DNA from: Cecembia calidifontis
GTDB lineage: Bacteria; Bacteroidota; Bacteroidia; Cytophagales; Cyclobacteriaceae
Reading direction: 5' to 3'
Assembly (NCBI RefSeq): GCF_004216715.1
Contig: NZ_SGXG01000001.1
Coordinates: 3,952,501 to 4,016,500 of the forward strand
DNA length: 64,000 bases
Shown: positions 25,379-34,168 of the stretch, one piece after another
Numbering within the stretch: the stretch's first letter is position 1
Layout of the letters: each line of letters starts with the position of its first letter
Translations under genes and position numbers: made by a program
The notes under the pieces: model-generated
What the model saw: only the letters and a program-made list of their open reading frames with translations
Database searches by the model: none
What the model was told of the DNA's origin: nothing

Positions 25379-27510
25379 AAATCTTGGTTGATGCAAACTT
25401 TGAGCCAATCAGCAGTCATACTGTTGAAGTTGTCAATGATGAATTGGTAATGGTGGACTTGGAAGGAAACCTTTTTGAATACAATTACCTGAACAAAGAC
25501 AGTCAAAGAATCCAGGAAACGCTTTTCCTAGAAAAACAGACCATCATCGAAAACTGTCTTTTTGGAGTAGATATCAACCCCAATTCTGTAAAGATTTGTC
25601 GATTACGACTTTGGATTGAGTTGTTAAAGAATGCCTATTACAAGCAAGACCTGTCAGGTTTTGAAAACCTGACAGGTCTGAAAGCACTGGAAACCCTCCC
25701 CAATATTGATATCAATATCAAATGTGGGAATTCCTTGGTCAGTCGTTTTGCCATAGACTCGGACTTAAGTGAGGCTTTGAGGAAAAGTAAGTACTCGATT
25801 GATAGCTATAGACTGGCTGTGATGACTTACAGGAACGCCCAAAGCAAAGAAGAAAAGCGGGAAATGGAGCGGTTGATAGCTGAAATCAAATCAGATTTCC
25901 GTTCTGAAATAGCCAAGAATGATCCTAAAATCAAGCGGAAGGCCAAACTTGGAGGTGAACTTTACAATCTCACCATGCAAACCGGTTTGTTTGAAATATC
26001 CGCCAAAGAAAAAAAGGACCGCAAGAAGAAGATTGAAAAAATAGAAGAAGAGTTAGAAAAGCTTACTATTGAAATTGAGGAAATCAAAAACAACAAGATA
26101 TATGAAAATGCCTTTGAATGGAGGTTTGAGTTTCCAGAGGTTTTAAATGAAACAGGAGACTTTGTGGGTTTTGATGTGGTGATTGGGAATCCGCCGTATA
26201 TAAGACAGGAGGAATTTTCCGAATTTAAACATTATTTGCTCGCTATCTTTCAAGAAACAGGTACTGGTACAGCAGACCTCTTTGTATATTTTGTTGAACT
26301 TGCCTTTAAGCTTTTAAAATCAAAAGGGGAGTTTACTTATATCATACCTAACAAATGGATGCGTGCTGGGTATGGTAAAAAACTCAGAGAATTTGTAGCT
26401 AACCAAGAAATTCATCAGTTAATCGACTTTGGTGATTCACCGGTTTTTGAAGAGGCAACGACTTATCCTTGTATCATTCAACTAAGGAAGAATCGAGCAG
26501 AATTAGTTTTTAAAGCTTGTATTGTGGACTCTTTACAATTTGAAGACGGGTTGGATAATTACATTGAAGATAATAATATCCTAGTAAATGTAACTGAACT
26601 ATCATCAGAAGGCTGGACTCTATCTGACACCAATGTACAAGTTCTTCTTTCGAAACTGAGAAGCAAAGGAAAACCATTAGGTGAATATGTCAATGGGAAA
26701 ATTTTTTATGGAATTAAAACAGCACTAAACGAAGCCTTTATAATTAATAGCGAAACTAAAAATCGATTAATTGCAGAAGATGCAAGAAGCGCTGATGTGA
26801 TAAAGCCATTTTTGGCAGGTAGAGATATTAAGCGATACCAAACACCTAAAGCTGATAAATTTTTGATCTTGTTTCCGAAAGGTTTTACTATTAAACGGAA
26901 TCTTCCAAAAGGGAACGCCAATTATATAGCCTCTGAACCTCCTCCTAGATATGGGGATATGCCCTATGATAATGCATGGGAATGGATAAAAAGTAACTAT
27001 CCTGCGATTACAAAACATCTTTGGCCTTTCAAAGCCAAGGCAGAAAAAAGAACCGATAAAGGGGATTACTGGTGGGAACTAAGAGCATGTGATTATTATG
27101 GTGAGTTTGAAAAAAATAAAATTGTTTGGGCAGAAACATCTTTTGAAAATCAGTTTTGTATAGTTGAAGGTGGTGTTTATCTGAATAAAACCTCATTTAT
27201 GATCCCTTCGGATGACTTGATTCTTTTGGGGATTCTAAATTCTTCTTTAGCAAGGTTCTTTTTTAGCTCAATTGTCTCTAAAGTGAGAGGGGGCTACTTT
27301 TCGATGTCCAAAGCTTATGTGGAAACTTTTAGCATTTGCTATCCAACTGATAACAAAATCAGCCTTTTAGCTCAATCCATAATTGAAACCAAAAAACAAG
27401 ATCCAACAGCCAACACCAATGACTTGGAAAACCAAATCGACCAATTGGTTTATGAACTGTATGGGTTGACAGATGATGAAATCAAAATCATTGAAGGATA
27501 TGGCGAATAA
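25379..27510 (+). pseudogene. Type IIG enzyme, C-terminal fragment
   Basis: About 710 codons. Begins KILVDANFEPISSHTV, contains a coiled-coil-like stretch (KEKKDRKKKIEKIEEELEKL), the methylase motif DVVIGNPPYIRQEEF, IIPNKWMRAGYGKKLREF, and the target-recognition half ending in ELYGLTDDEIKIIEGYGE. A 33-bp palindrome interrupts the conserved region near its start. Its last 11 bp overlap the next ORF. Confidence 0.8.
25647..25679. repeat. 33-bp perfect palindrome inside the type IIG gene
   Basis: Arms AGACCTGTCAGGTTTT and AAAACCTGACAGGTCT around a single G. It is translated as QDLSGFENLTGLK, between the otherwise conserved YYK and LETLPNIDINIKCGNSL segments, and it keeps the reading frame. It looks like a small repetitive palindromic element inserted in a coding region. 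Confidence 0.65.
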
Positions 27511-27904
27511 AATAATTCTTGCAGATGTTGGAAAATGGATGTTTCCGGAGTGTTATCCTTATTTTAAAAATCAATTTCAGGAAGAACTCAATTATCTCCA
27601 CCAACAGGAAGGCCATGAATTAGTTAGTTTGCAGAATATGAAATTCAAAATTAAACTGGCTGCCTACAGTTCAACACTAAAGGATGAAGGTGTTCGATAT
27701 GTATTACATAAACTTTTTAACAACCATGTTGATACGCACTTGGACTGGCAACAGGAGTATAATTGGTATGAACTGAAATCGATTCTGATGTTTTTTATTG
27801 TTTTTTCTACTATTCAACGTCAACATGATTTGGCAAAGCTTTTTGATGAAAAATCAATCCCTAAACTTTTTGATAAGTATACTCCAAGACCCAGTTTGAA
27901 GTAA
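27500..27904 (+). CDS. Unknown 134-residue protein following the type IIG gene
   Basis: ATG 27500 overlaps the end of the restriction-modification gene by 11 bp, so the two were probably translated together. The product (MANKIILADVGKWMFPECYPYFKNQFQEEL...) has no signal peptide or membrane span and two aromatic-rich segments (HVDTHLDWQQEYNWYELKSILMFFIVF). I do not recognise a family. Coupling to the type IIG gene suggests an accessory of that system. The reading frame may extend 9 codons upstream (27473) but without a better start. Confidence 0.55.
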   Translation: MANKIILADVGKWMFPECYPYFKNQFQEELNYLHQQEGHELVSLQNMKFKIKLAAYSSTLKDEGVRYVLHKLFNNHVDTHLDWQQEYNWYELKSILMFFIVFSTIQRQHDLAKLFDEKSIPKLFDKYTPRPSLK

Positions 27905-27938
27905 CTGATTAATTTTTGAATGAAAGAATTTAATTTTT

Positions 27939-27964
27939 AAAGTTTTCAAATTGAAAACTTTTTT
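27939..27964 (+). terminator. Rho-independent terminator after the type IIG operon
   Basis: Nine-base stem AAAGTTTTC/GAAAACTTT, loop AAATT, followed by T residues. Confidence 0.7.
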
Positions 27965-27994
27965 CTAACTTCCACAGTTCATAAAAGTAACCCA

Positions 27995-28162
27995 TTGAAA
28001 AACATCATTGCCTTAAGGAATCTGGTAAACTTCTATGAAAAGCACCCCGATGCTAAAGCCAGTCTTGAAACATGGGTATCCATTACAAAGGAGGCAGTTT
28101 GGAAGATGCCATTGGATGTAGTCAAGGACTTTCTCGATGCTGTTAAGTTGTTTTTTCAATGA
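27995..28162 (+). pseudogene. higB toxin remnant
   Basis: Only 55 codons from a TTG. The first 45 residues (KNIIALRNLVNFYEKHPDA, then LETWVSITKEAVWKMPLDVVKDF) match the start of HigB/RelE-type mRNA interferases, which continue for another 50 residues including the catalytic region; that part is missing and the frame stops at 28160. The matching antitoxin family, HigA, is encoded at 29315, on the other side of a Fic-type gene. Confidence 0.5.
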
Positions 28163-28253
28163 AGAAGATTGGGATCAAATGAACCAATTCTTTATTGAGA
28201 ACTTACCCAAGTTTGAGAGGGCTTTTAGGGAGCAGATATTAAGATTGAGGTAA
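28154..28253 (+). pseudogene. Short coding remnant of unknown origin
   Basis: Frame FNEEDWDQMNQFFIENL continuing to a TAA at 28251, 32 codons without a start. It reads like the C-terminal end of a helical protein, not related to HigB. The rest of 27905-28328 holds the terminator, the higB remnant and AT-rich sequence. Confidence 0.3.
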
Positions 28254-28328
28254 AATCAATTACACTTAAATAGATTAATTGTAAATTACTCTAATCAAAT
28301 GTTTATCTATTGATAGACAGTAAGCTTT

Positions 28329-29312
28329 ATGAATAACCAAATCGAAATTTATCAAGGTAATGATGGTCAGACTCAGATCGAGGTAAGGTTTGAAGGTGAA
28401 ACTTTTTGGCTGTCTTTATTGCAGATTTCGGAATTGTTTCAGAGAGACAAGTCTGTTATTTCTAGACATATTAAAAACATTTATCGTGAAGGAGAATTAG
28501 ATAAAAAGTTAACTGTTGCAAAAAATGCAACAGTTCAAACAGAAGGTAAAAGAAGGGTTGAAAGAGAAGTTGAGTTTTATAACCTAGACTTGATTTTATC
28601 TGTCGGTTACCGAGTTAACTCAAAACAAGGGACTCAGTTCCGTCAATGGGCTACACAGCAACTTAAAGCTTATTTAGTGCAAGGTTATGCCATCAATGAA
28701 CAAAGACTAAAACAAAAACAGCAAGAAGTTCAAACTTTAAAAGATGGAATTCGGATTCTAAGTAGGGTTATAGAACAGAAAGCAGAAGACCAAAATTTAG
28801 ATTGGCTTCATCACTTTGCAACAGGATTGGAATTATTGGATGATTATGATCATGAAAATTTAGATAAAAAAGGACTAACCAAAACAAGAGCAAAGTTTCC
28901 AGAACTTGAAGATTATAAGAAGGTCATATTCGCTATGAAATCAGATTTTGAATCAGGTGTATTTGGTAAAGAAAAGGACGGTAGTTTTGAAAGCGCTATT
29001 TCGCAGATCAGTAAAGGATTTGATGATGAGGACTTCTATCCTAGCCTTGAGGAAAAGGCAGCTACACTTCTATACCTGATAGTGAAGAATCATAGTTTTG
29101 TAGATGGAAATAAAAGAATTGCAGCTGCATGTTTTCTTCTCTTTTTACAGGTCAACGGCCTCCTTTACGACAGTGAAAAAAATACTATCATTAGCAATGA
29201 TGCATTGGCAAGCTTAACCTTGTTTATTGCATCAAGTAAGCCTGATGAAATGGATACTGTTAAAAAATTAGTCATTAGCGTATTAAATAGAAACCTCAAG
29301 GTCAAGTCGTAA
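28329..29312 (+). CDS. RhuM-Fic fusion protein, probable toxin
   Basis: 327 residues. The N-terminal 130 residues are a RhuM-type DNA-binding-like domain (VRFEGETFWLSLLQISELFQRDKSVISRHIKNIY, then VEFYNLDLILSVGYRVNSKQGTQFRQWAT). A coiled-coil linker (INEQRLKQKQQEVQTLKDG) leads to a C-terminal Fic/Doc domain with HSFVDGNKRIAAACF, the HxFx(D/N)xNKR motif of the Doc-like subgroup, in which Lys replaces the second Gly of classic Fic enzymes. Fic proteins transfer AMP or phosphate to target proteins. It is 2 bp upstream of a HigA-type antitoxin gene, so the pair probably forms one toxin-antitoxin operon. Confidence 0.8.
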   Translation: MNNQIEIYQGNDGQTQIEVRFEGETFWLSLLQISELFQRDKSVISRHIKNIYREGELDKKLTVAKNATVQTEGKRRVEREVEFYNLDLILSVGYRVNSKQGTQFRQWATQQLKAYLVQGYAINEQRLKQKQQEVQTLKDGIRILSRVIEQKAEDQNLDWLHHFATGLELLDDYDHENLDKKGLTKTRAKFPELEDYKKVIFAMKSDFESGVFGKEKDGSFESAISQISKGFDDEDFYPSLEEKAATLLYLIVKNHSFVDGNKRIAAACFLLFLQVNGLLYDSEKNTIISNDALASLTLFIASSKPDEMDTVKKLVISVLNRNLKVKS

Positions 29313-29314
29313 AT

Positions 29315-29704
29315 ATGAAATGGGATAAACCTATCACCACAGAACAAGAATATGAAAAAGCTCTAAAGAGGCTTTCTTCAATATTTGATTCCAATCCAGA
29401 TAGTTCTGAAGGTATGGAAGCAGAGCTATTGGTTACGTTAATAGACAAGTATGAAAAAGAGCATTATCCTATCGCATTGCCTGAACCTATTACTGCCATC
29501 AAAGAAGCCATGGAAATGAAAGGGCTAAAGGATAAAGACTTGATTCCTGCTATTGGCAGTAAGACCACTGTAAGCCTTGTACTCAACCGTAAGCGAGCTT
29601 TGACCATAGATATGATCAGAAACCTTCACGAGCTCTTAGGATTGCCGGTAGAAGTCTTGATTCAGCCATATGAGCTTAATGGGAAGCAGAAAATGGTGAA
29701 GTAA
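29315..29704 (+). CDS. HigA-type antitoxin / XRE regulator
   Basis: 129 residues. An N-terminal segment KPITTEQEYEKALKRLSSIFD and LLVTLIDKYEKEHYPIALPEPITAIKEAM is the HigA antitoxin signature, followed by a C-terminal helix-turn-helix (LKDKDLIPAIGSKTTVSLVLNRKRALTIDMIRNLHELLG). Its usual partner HigB is found only as a remnant at 27995; the functional neighbour is the RhuM-Fic gene 2 bp upstream. It may neutralise and autoregulate that toxin. Confidence 0.8.
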   Translation: MKWDKPITTEQEYEKALKRLSSIFDSNPDSSEGMEAELLVTLIDKYEKEHYPIALPEPITAIKEAMEMKGLKDKDLIPAIGSKTTVSLVLNRKRALTIDMIRNLHELLGLPVEVLIQPYELNGKQKMVK

Positions 29705-29794
29705 AAGTTAGATTTACTGCAAAAAAAAGTAAGAATAAATCCCAAATGGATCAATTCTACTTTAAATCCTCAAACCTCTCATTAATCAACTCCT

Positions 29795-29812
29795 TATACC
29801 TTATCGGGTATA
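29795..29812. promoter_or_regulatory. Operator-like palindrome TATACC...GGTATA
   Basis: TATACC, TTATCG, GGTATA. It resembles the palindrome 24 bp further on (29836-29853) but with an extra base shift; the pair resembles the operators of helix-turn-helix antitoxins. It is downstream of higA, with no toxin gene following. Confidence 0.35.
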
Positions 29813-29835
29813 AAAAATTTAATCAATCTCAACGC

Positions 29836-29853
29836 TATACCCTCTTGGGTATA
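29836..29853. promoter_or_regulatory. Operator-like palindrome TATACCC-N4-GGGTATA
   Basis: TATACCC, TCTT, GGGTATA: a perfect seven-base inverted repeat. It could be an antitoxin operator left over from a lost gene pair. Confidence 0.4.
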
Positions 29854-29883
29854 ATTTAGGTTATTGAACTTATTTGCCATTAA

Positions 29884-29915
29884 AAAAAACCGGTGCCAAA
29901 AGGAACCGGTTTTTT
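29884..29915. terminator. Bidirectional terminator between higA and the copper-receptor gene
   Basis: A-run and ACCGGT arm, GCCAAAAGGA centre, ACCGGT arm and T-run. It can act on both strands and serves the convergent higA and TonB-receptor genes. Confidence 0.8.
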
Positions 29916-29933
29916 AAATTATCGAAAGTATGT

Positions 29934-32204
29934 TTATGGAAATTTCACACTGATCATGGCAAAGAAGTTCCTTCCTGGCGCAAAAAGCGGAACCCTATTG
30001 GGACCTATTGGCCTATTGAGGTGTTCATAGTAACTTTGGTTGAACAGGTTATGCGCTCCCAATTTTAGGGATACCTGAGAAGTAAAGGCATAACTGGCAT
30101 CTATGTCCAATAGGTTAAATTTGGGTGTAGTGGTCTCTCCAAAACTTTCAGAAATCCTGTTTTGGGCAATAACATATCTCAAGCGGACAGCAGTGTGCAG
30201 TCTATTGTTCAGGTGATTTCCCATTAGCGCGTACCTGATATCCATAGGAGCAATTTCCGGCAAGGCTTCATTGCCAGTCAAATTTTTGCCATACGTATAG
30301 GCCATCATCAGTTGCTGCCTTATGCCTAATCCCAGGTCATGGGAAACAGCCATTTCAAATCCCGTTTTTAAGGCCTCATCCACATTGACAAACTGCCTTA
30401 CACCGGGACTGCTTGGGATTCTTGGGGGCACATTGATCCGCTCTGCGGTGATATAATCCGTCAAATAAGCAGAAAACAAGCTCAATTCCACCTGGATTTT
30501 GGACTGTGTGTAACCCACAACCAAGTCAATCTGATTGTTGGTTTCAGGTCTTAAAGCAGAATTCCCAACCATTTCATAAGGATCTACTCCAACTGGGAAA
30601 TAATTGATAAACCTTTCAGTAATGCTTCCACTGCGTTGAACCCTTGCCAACCAAAGACCTACATTGAACTTATCGCCCAAATCTCTTTTTAAACCACTGG
30701 AAATTCCAGGATTTAGTTGAATGACAGAAGTCTCAGGATTTACCTGCACAAACTCCACTGCATTGTCATTGGCCTGAGCCTGGTTCACATCCAAGCGACC
30801 CGCCAAACTAAACACATATTCGCCTACAGGTAAATGGTATGATCCAAACAACCCTGTTTTGTTAATTCTAGAGTCTTGCCAGGCATTGTCATAAAATATT
30901 TTTCCCGCATTAGGCCCCATCAAAAATTCTCTTTCCCTTATTCCTTCCGCTGCCTCAGTCCTGAAGTCAGCGCCGGTAAATAGTTTGGCTTTACCCAATT
31001 GCCAGGTCCCTTCTGTCCTTGCACCAATATGCTCGGTCTTGGCAGGAGTAGTGGCATTCATCATTCTTGGACTCAGCTCTCTCAACCTATTGTCCATCAG
31101 GTGATCTACCAAAGAAGCATAAGCAGAGGTGGTCCATTTCTGAAGATGGGGACCGGAATGGGTTTTGGTATGTCTGATACTGGCCATCCAGGTATCATCA
31201 GACCTAAGGTCCATGTTCAAAGTTGGAAAATCCACATCTCTGGCAAAATTTCTGTTTACCGTGACCTGTATTAAATCCCTGGACCCTATTCTGAAATCAC
31301 CGTACATCCCCACTGTTCCTCTCATAAAACTCGAAGGAACTGCATTGCCATCCCCATCCACATAATCTGTTCCTTTGGACCAAGAACCCATTACTCCGAT
31401 ATCATGATTTTGACCATGGAAACCCACTCTTCCTTCATTTCTAAACACATTCCCATTGGATTCATACATGGAAGAAAACCTGCCATATACCCCTTTATCC
31501 ATTGAAAAATGAGGATCTTCCTGGATAAAATTAATCGTTCCTCCCAATCCAATGCCATACCTTAGGGCGTGTGGTCCTTTCAAAATTTCAACCTGCTTAA
31601 TCCTGTTCAGGGCTATTTGTGAAGTAGGTGGATCCATTCGGTTTGGGCAAGCTGCGGCTGCAGACTGAAGACCATCTATGACGATGTTCAACTGATCGTA
31701 TTTAAATCCCCGCATCACCGGATCAAAAGCAAAAGCACCGCTTTTGCGGATACCATTGACTACCGGATTCAGGTTCAGGATGGCTCCGGCATCATGATGA
31801 AGCCTTTCCTGGTCTGAGATGACAATTTTTTTATCTTTTTCATCAGCCATTTTCAGTGAAATCACTGAAATAGGTTGTAAGTTGAAGAGTTGCTCTTGTC
31901 GGTAAAGCTTACTACTTAACAAAAGCTGTTGTACTTGTTCTTCATTCAAGCTCCACTTACCATAATTGACATGACTTAGATGAAGTATTTCTCCTGTAAC
32001 AAAAGTCAGTTTGATAAAACCATTATCATCCGAGACCCCTTTTTGGTCCGCATAATGATAGATTAGACCAATAATGGGTTCATGGGTGTTGTGATCGAGA
32101 ACTTGAAATGAAGATGATTGCCGGGCCTCTGTTGTACTTACCATTAAGGCAAAGAATGCCAAAGCCACAAATATATTTTTGAGGGAAAAATGATATGTTT
32201 TCAT
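29934..32204 (-). CDS. oprC: TonB-dependent copper receptor (OprC/NosA-like)
   Basis: 756 residues. A signal peptide (to about residue 27) is followed by a short carboxypeptidase-regulatory-like domain (residues 32-110), a plug domain with MRGFKYDQLNIVIDGLQ, and a 22-strand barrel ending in the aromatic VKFP. In the plug, AACPNRMDPPTS holds Cys186 and Met190, which match the CxxxM copper ligands of OprC, the copper receptor known as NosA in Pseudomonas stutzeri because NosZ needs it. The identification as copper rather than siderophore receptor rests on that motif. It is at the end of an operon with nnrS-like and ScdA_N genes under a proposed NO-responsive operator, which would match copper import to N2O and nitrite respiration. 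Confidence 0.85.
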   Translation of the reverse strand: MKTYHFSLKNIFVALAFFALMVSTTEARQSSSFQVLDHNTHEPIIGLIYHYADQKGVSDDNGFIKLTFVTGEILHLSHVNYGKWSLNEEQVQQLLLSSKLYRQEQLFNLQPISVISLKMADEKDKKIVISDQERLHHDAGAILNLNPVVNGIRKSGAFAFDPVMRGFKYDQLNIVIDGLQSAAAACPNRMDPPTSQIALNRIKQVEILKGPHALRYGIGLGGTINFIQEDPHFSMDKGVYGRFSSMYESNGNVFRNEGRVGFHGQNHDIGVMGSWSKGTDYVDGDGNAVPSSFMRGTVGMYGDFRIGSRDLIQVTVNRNFARDVDFPTLNMDLRSDDTWMASIRHTKTHSGPHLQKWTTSAYASLVDHLMDNRLRELSPRMMNATTPAKTEHIGARTEGTWQLGKAKLFTGADFRTEAAEGIREREFLMGPNAGKIFYDNAWQDSRINKTGLFGSYHLPVGEYVFSLAGRLDVNQAQANDNAVEFVQVNPETSVIQLNPGISSGLKRDLGDKFNVGLWLARVQRSGSITERFINYFPVGVDPYEMVGNSALRPETNNQIDLVVGYTQSKIQVELSLFSAYLTDYITAERINVPPRIPSSPGVRQFVNVDEALKTGFEMAVSHDLGLGIRQQLMMAYTYGKNLTGNEALPEIAPMDIRYALMGNHLNNRLHTAVRLRYVIAQNRISESFGETTTPKFNLLDIDASYAFTSQVSLKLGAHNLFNQSYYEHLNRPIGPNRVPLFAPGRNFFAMISVKFP

Positions 32205-32371
32205 AACTGAAAATTCTTAATGAATGAATGGTTTATTGGGTAAGCATACCCCATCTTTTTTCTTGTACTTGAAACAAGAAACAGGTTTTTATCATTTTAG
32301 CGCAGTGTCTCACTAAACCCTAGGGCTGACACATCAAGCAAAATGACCTAAAAATCCATTATAGATTAAGA

Positions 32372-32746
32372 TTAGCTCCGTGGCGGGTGAAAAAAATCCT
32401 TGTCGTTTAGAAAATCAATTTCAAATACATCCAAAACCCCAAAAATCGGATGAAATTCTTTCCAATATGTTTCAATGTGGTATCCTTTTGCCGGTAAAGT
32501 ATACATCAGCAATACTTCTTCCTGTACAAAAGTTTTTCTATTTTCCTCATGTTCCTGGGCCTCTCCTAACCTTCTGTCCAGTTCACATTTACCATCACAG
32601 GCCAGTTCAGGTTTATCCTGATTGATACAAAACAATTCTGAAATAGTCTCCCTATTGAGCACAAAATCTGCCTGAATCAAAGAGTACCCCATACCATTCA
32701 ACAGGATGACGATTGATAGCAGGATATGGGAGATACTTTTGTACAT
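32372..32746 (-). CDS. Small exported protein of the copper-receptor operon
   Basis: 124 residues with a signal peptide-like N-terminus (ISHILLSIVILLNGMGYSLI), then CINQDKPELACDGKCELDRRL, a Cys-x-Cys-type motif, and a histidine-ending C-terminus (FFHPPRS). Similar short proteins precede metal TonB receptors in Bacteroidota. The Cys/His content suggests metal binding in the periplasm, but no function is established. 167 bp separate it from the receptor gene; a CRP/FNR-type palindrome lies 38-53 bp before its start. Confidence 0.6.
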   Translation of the reverse strand: MYKSISHILLSIVILLNGMGYSLIQADFVLNRETISELFCINQDKPELACDGKCELDRRLGEAQEHEENRKTFVQEEVLLMYTLPAKGYHIETYWKEFHPIFGVLDVFEIDFLNDKDFFHPPRS

Positions 32747-32784
32747 TTTAAACTTACAAAGTTAGTGTTCATTTGACATGAATC

Positions 32785-32800
32785 TGTGATTTATATCACG
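32785..32800. promoter_or_regulatory. CRP/FNR-type palindrome TGTGAT-N4-ATCACG
   Basis: TGTGATTTATATCACG contains TGA-N6-TCA and resembles the classical CRP consensus. It lies upstream of the small exported protein gene and overlaps the end of the nnrS-like gene, so it could start an internal transcript for copper uptake. Confidence 0.5.
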
Positions 32801-33933
32801 CTGTCCATTTCATGTTTCGTAGTTTTGAGATGATGATTGTTTTCTATTGGTCGGTTGGAAACTACTTTTAGTTTTTTTTCTGTGACTTTACTATAGAATA
32901 CAATTCCGGCCATTAAGGCAAATTGAGCCAATATTGAATAGCCATTGATCACTCCGAAGAGTGTCCGCCATTCATATATTCCAAAGACACTGCTCAAAAT
33001 TCTGCCTAACAAACTCAGTTGGAAAATGCTCCATCCAATCCAAAGAATGGGGTGGTATAAGTTTATCTTAATATTAAGAATCATGGGTAAAATGATCGGA
33101 GCATGTGCCCAAATCATGGAAAAAGTAAATCCAAGGAAAAAAGTATGGATATATAAATCATAGTGGAAACTATGAGCGGTCATGAATGTCAGGATGATAC
33201 CATGTAGGGTAAGCCAAAAATAACCCACCCTGAGACCTATTCCTATATATTTAAATTGCTTGCTTTTCTGAGCAGCCACTTTGGCCATATCAAAATGCAG
33301 TAACCAAAATGACATAAAAATGATTGCAGCTCCCATCAACCAATTACCATAATCATGAAACGGTAACCAAAGACCAATAAAGAAGGCCGCCAATAGCCAA
33401 ACCAATGCTTTTTTGGCGATGACAGGCGTAGGTAAAAATTTACTCAATTCTAAACGCTCTCCAACAATGGTGAACAGCACAAATCCAATCCACCAAGGCA
33501 CAGCACCTGGGACAAAACCTGTATACAGCAACGAAAAATTACCCAACATCCAGGACAATGCCCCAACACTCATTACATATTGATATAAAGCAGGATGACG
33601 CAAACTCTGCAAGTACATAATACCCATCAGTCCTAAACTTGCAGACAACATCATAGTTATTCCGAAAGTGGGCCATCCCAGCAACAACAAAACCGGGATG
33701 GATAATCCACTTATCAACGGAACAACTAACCAAACCTTATGCCTCATCACCATGGCTCTCTCTAAAGAAATCAAGGTGCCTAAAAATCCTCCGACCATTA
33801 AGATACCATGATTGGCAGCTGATCCTGATATTGCAATTTCAGTATAGCCAATGCGGATCCACCCTCCAACCATTCCTGTGACTAAAGCTATCAGGACAAA
33901 TGGAAACAAATAGATTGGTTTTAGAGCCTTCAT
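32791..33933 (-). CDS. NnrS-like multi-span heme/copper membrane protein
   Basis: 380 residues with about twelve membrane spans. Histidines in SAANHGILMVGGFLGTLISLERA, LTLHGIILTFM, and LYIHTFFLGFTFSMIWAHAPIILPMI match the heme/copper ligand positions expected of NnrS-type proteins, which protect cells against NO-related damage to iron metabolism. The C-terminal tail is charged and cytoplasmic. The gene follows the small ScdA_N gene by 18 bp. The family assignment is moderate, since distant heme-copper-oxidase-like proteins share the pattern. Confidence 0.65.
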   Translation of the reverse strand: MKALKPIYLFPFVLIALVTGMVGGWIRIGYTEIAISGSAANHGILMVGGFLGTLISLERAMVMRHKVWLVVPLISGLSIPVLLLLGWPTFGITMMLSASLGLMGIMYLQSLRHPALYQYVMSVGALSWMLGNFSLLYTGFVPGAVPWWIGFVLFTIVGERLELSKFLPTPVIAKKALVWLLAAFFIGLWLPFHDYGNWLMGAAIIFMSFWLLHFDMAKVAAQKSKQFKYIGIGLRVGYFWLTLHGIILTFMTAHSFHYDLYIHTFFLGFTFSMIWAHAPIILPMILNIKINLYHPILWIGWSIFQLSLLGRILSSVFGIYEWRTLFGVINGYSILAQFALMAGIVFYSKVTEKKLKVVSNRPIENNHHLKTTKHEMDSVI

Positions 33934-33951
33934 GGTTATATTTTTTTGATT

Positions 33952-34158
33952 CTATCTATAAGAATATTTATAAAGCTCTTCCACTATTTGGTCCAATACC
34001 TCTTCCGGGTGAATGAGGTAGTTCGTGCATATTTCCTTCACTGTTTTTTCCTTTTCCAACATGGTATTGACTCCAATAGAACGAAATACACTTTCTGCTC
34101 TTGAATCTGCCTGCATTATTTCCCGTAAGGAGAATTCTTCGAAACTTTTCATAAACAT
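33952..34158 (-). CDS. Stand-alone ScdA_N (DUF542) domain lacking its cysteines
   Basis: 68 residues. SLREIMQADSRAESVFRSIGVNT and TVKEICTNYLIHPEEVLDQIVEEL align with the N-terminal domain of RIC proteins, as in the ric gene at 11568. The vicinal Cys-Cys that follow GID(F/Y) in RIC are absent (here VNTMLEKEK), and only one Cys remains. The domain therefore cannot do the RIC cysteine chemistry. It starts 10 bp after a near-perfect AAAGGA-N8-TCCTTT palindrome, and it heads the operon to nnrS-like and oprC. Confidence 0.7.
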   Translation of the reverse strand: MFMKSFEEFSLREIMQADSRAESVFRSIGVNTMLEKEKTVKEICTNYLIHPEEVLDQIVEELYKYSYR

Positions 34159-34168
34159 GAAGTATATT

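Larger units (their letters stand above)
20187..27510 (+). pseudogene. Type IIG restriction-methyltransferase gene split by two insertion sequences
   Basis: Three same-strand, frame-1/0 segments (20187-21283, 22626-23296, 25379-27510) join to exactly 3,900 bp, that is 1,299 codons plus stop, when the two inserted elements and one copy of each target duplication are removed. The protein would have an N-terminal nuclease region (ND...VIIETKKP, a PD-(D/E)xK-like site near residue 85), an S-adenosylmethionine motif VDPAVGSGHFLVSAL, and the adenine-methylase motif GNPPYIRQ, then a target-recognition region. Such single-chain enzymes cut and methylate DNA. The joined frame carries no other stop or frameshift, so the insertions look recent. 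As it stands, no complete enzyme can be made. Confidence 0.88.
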
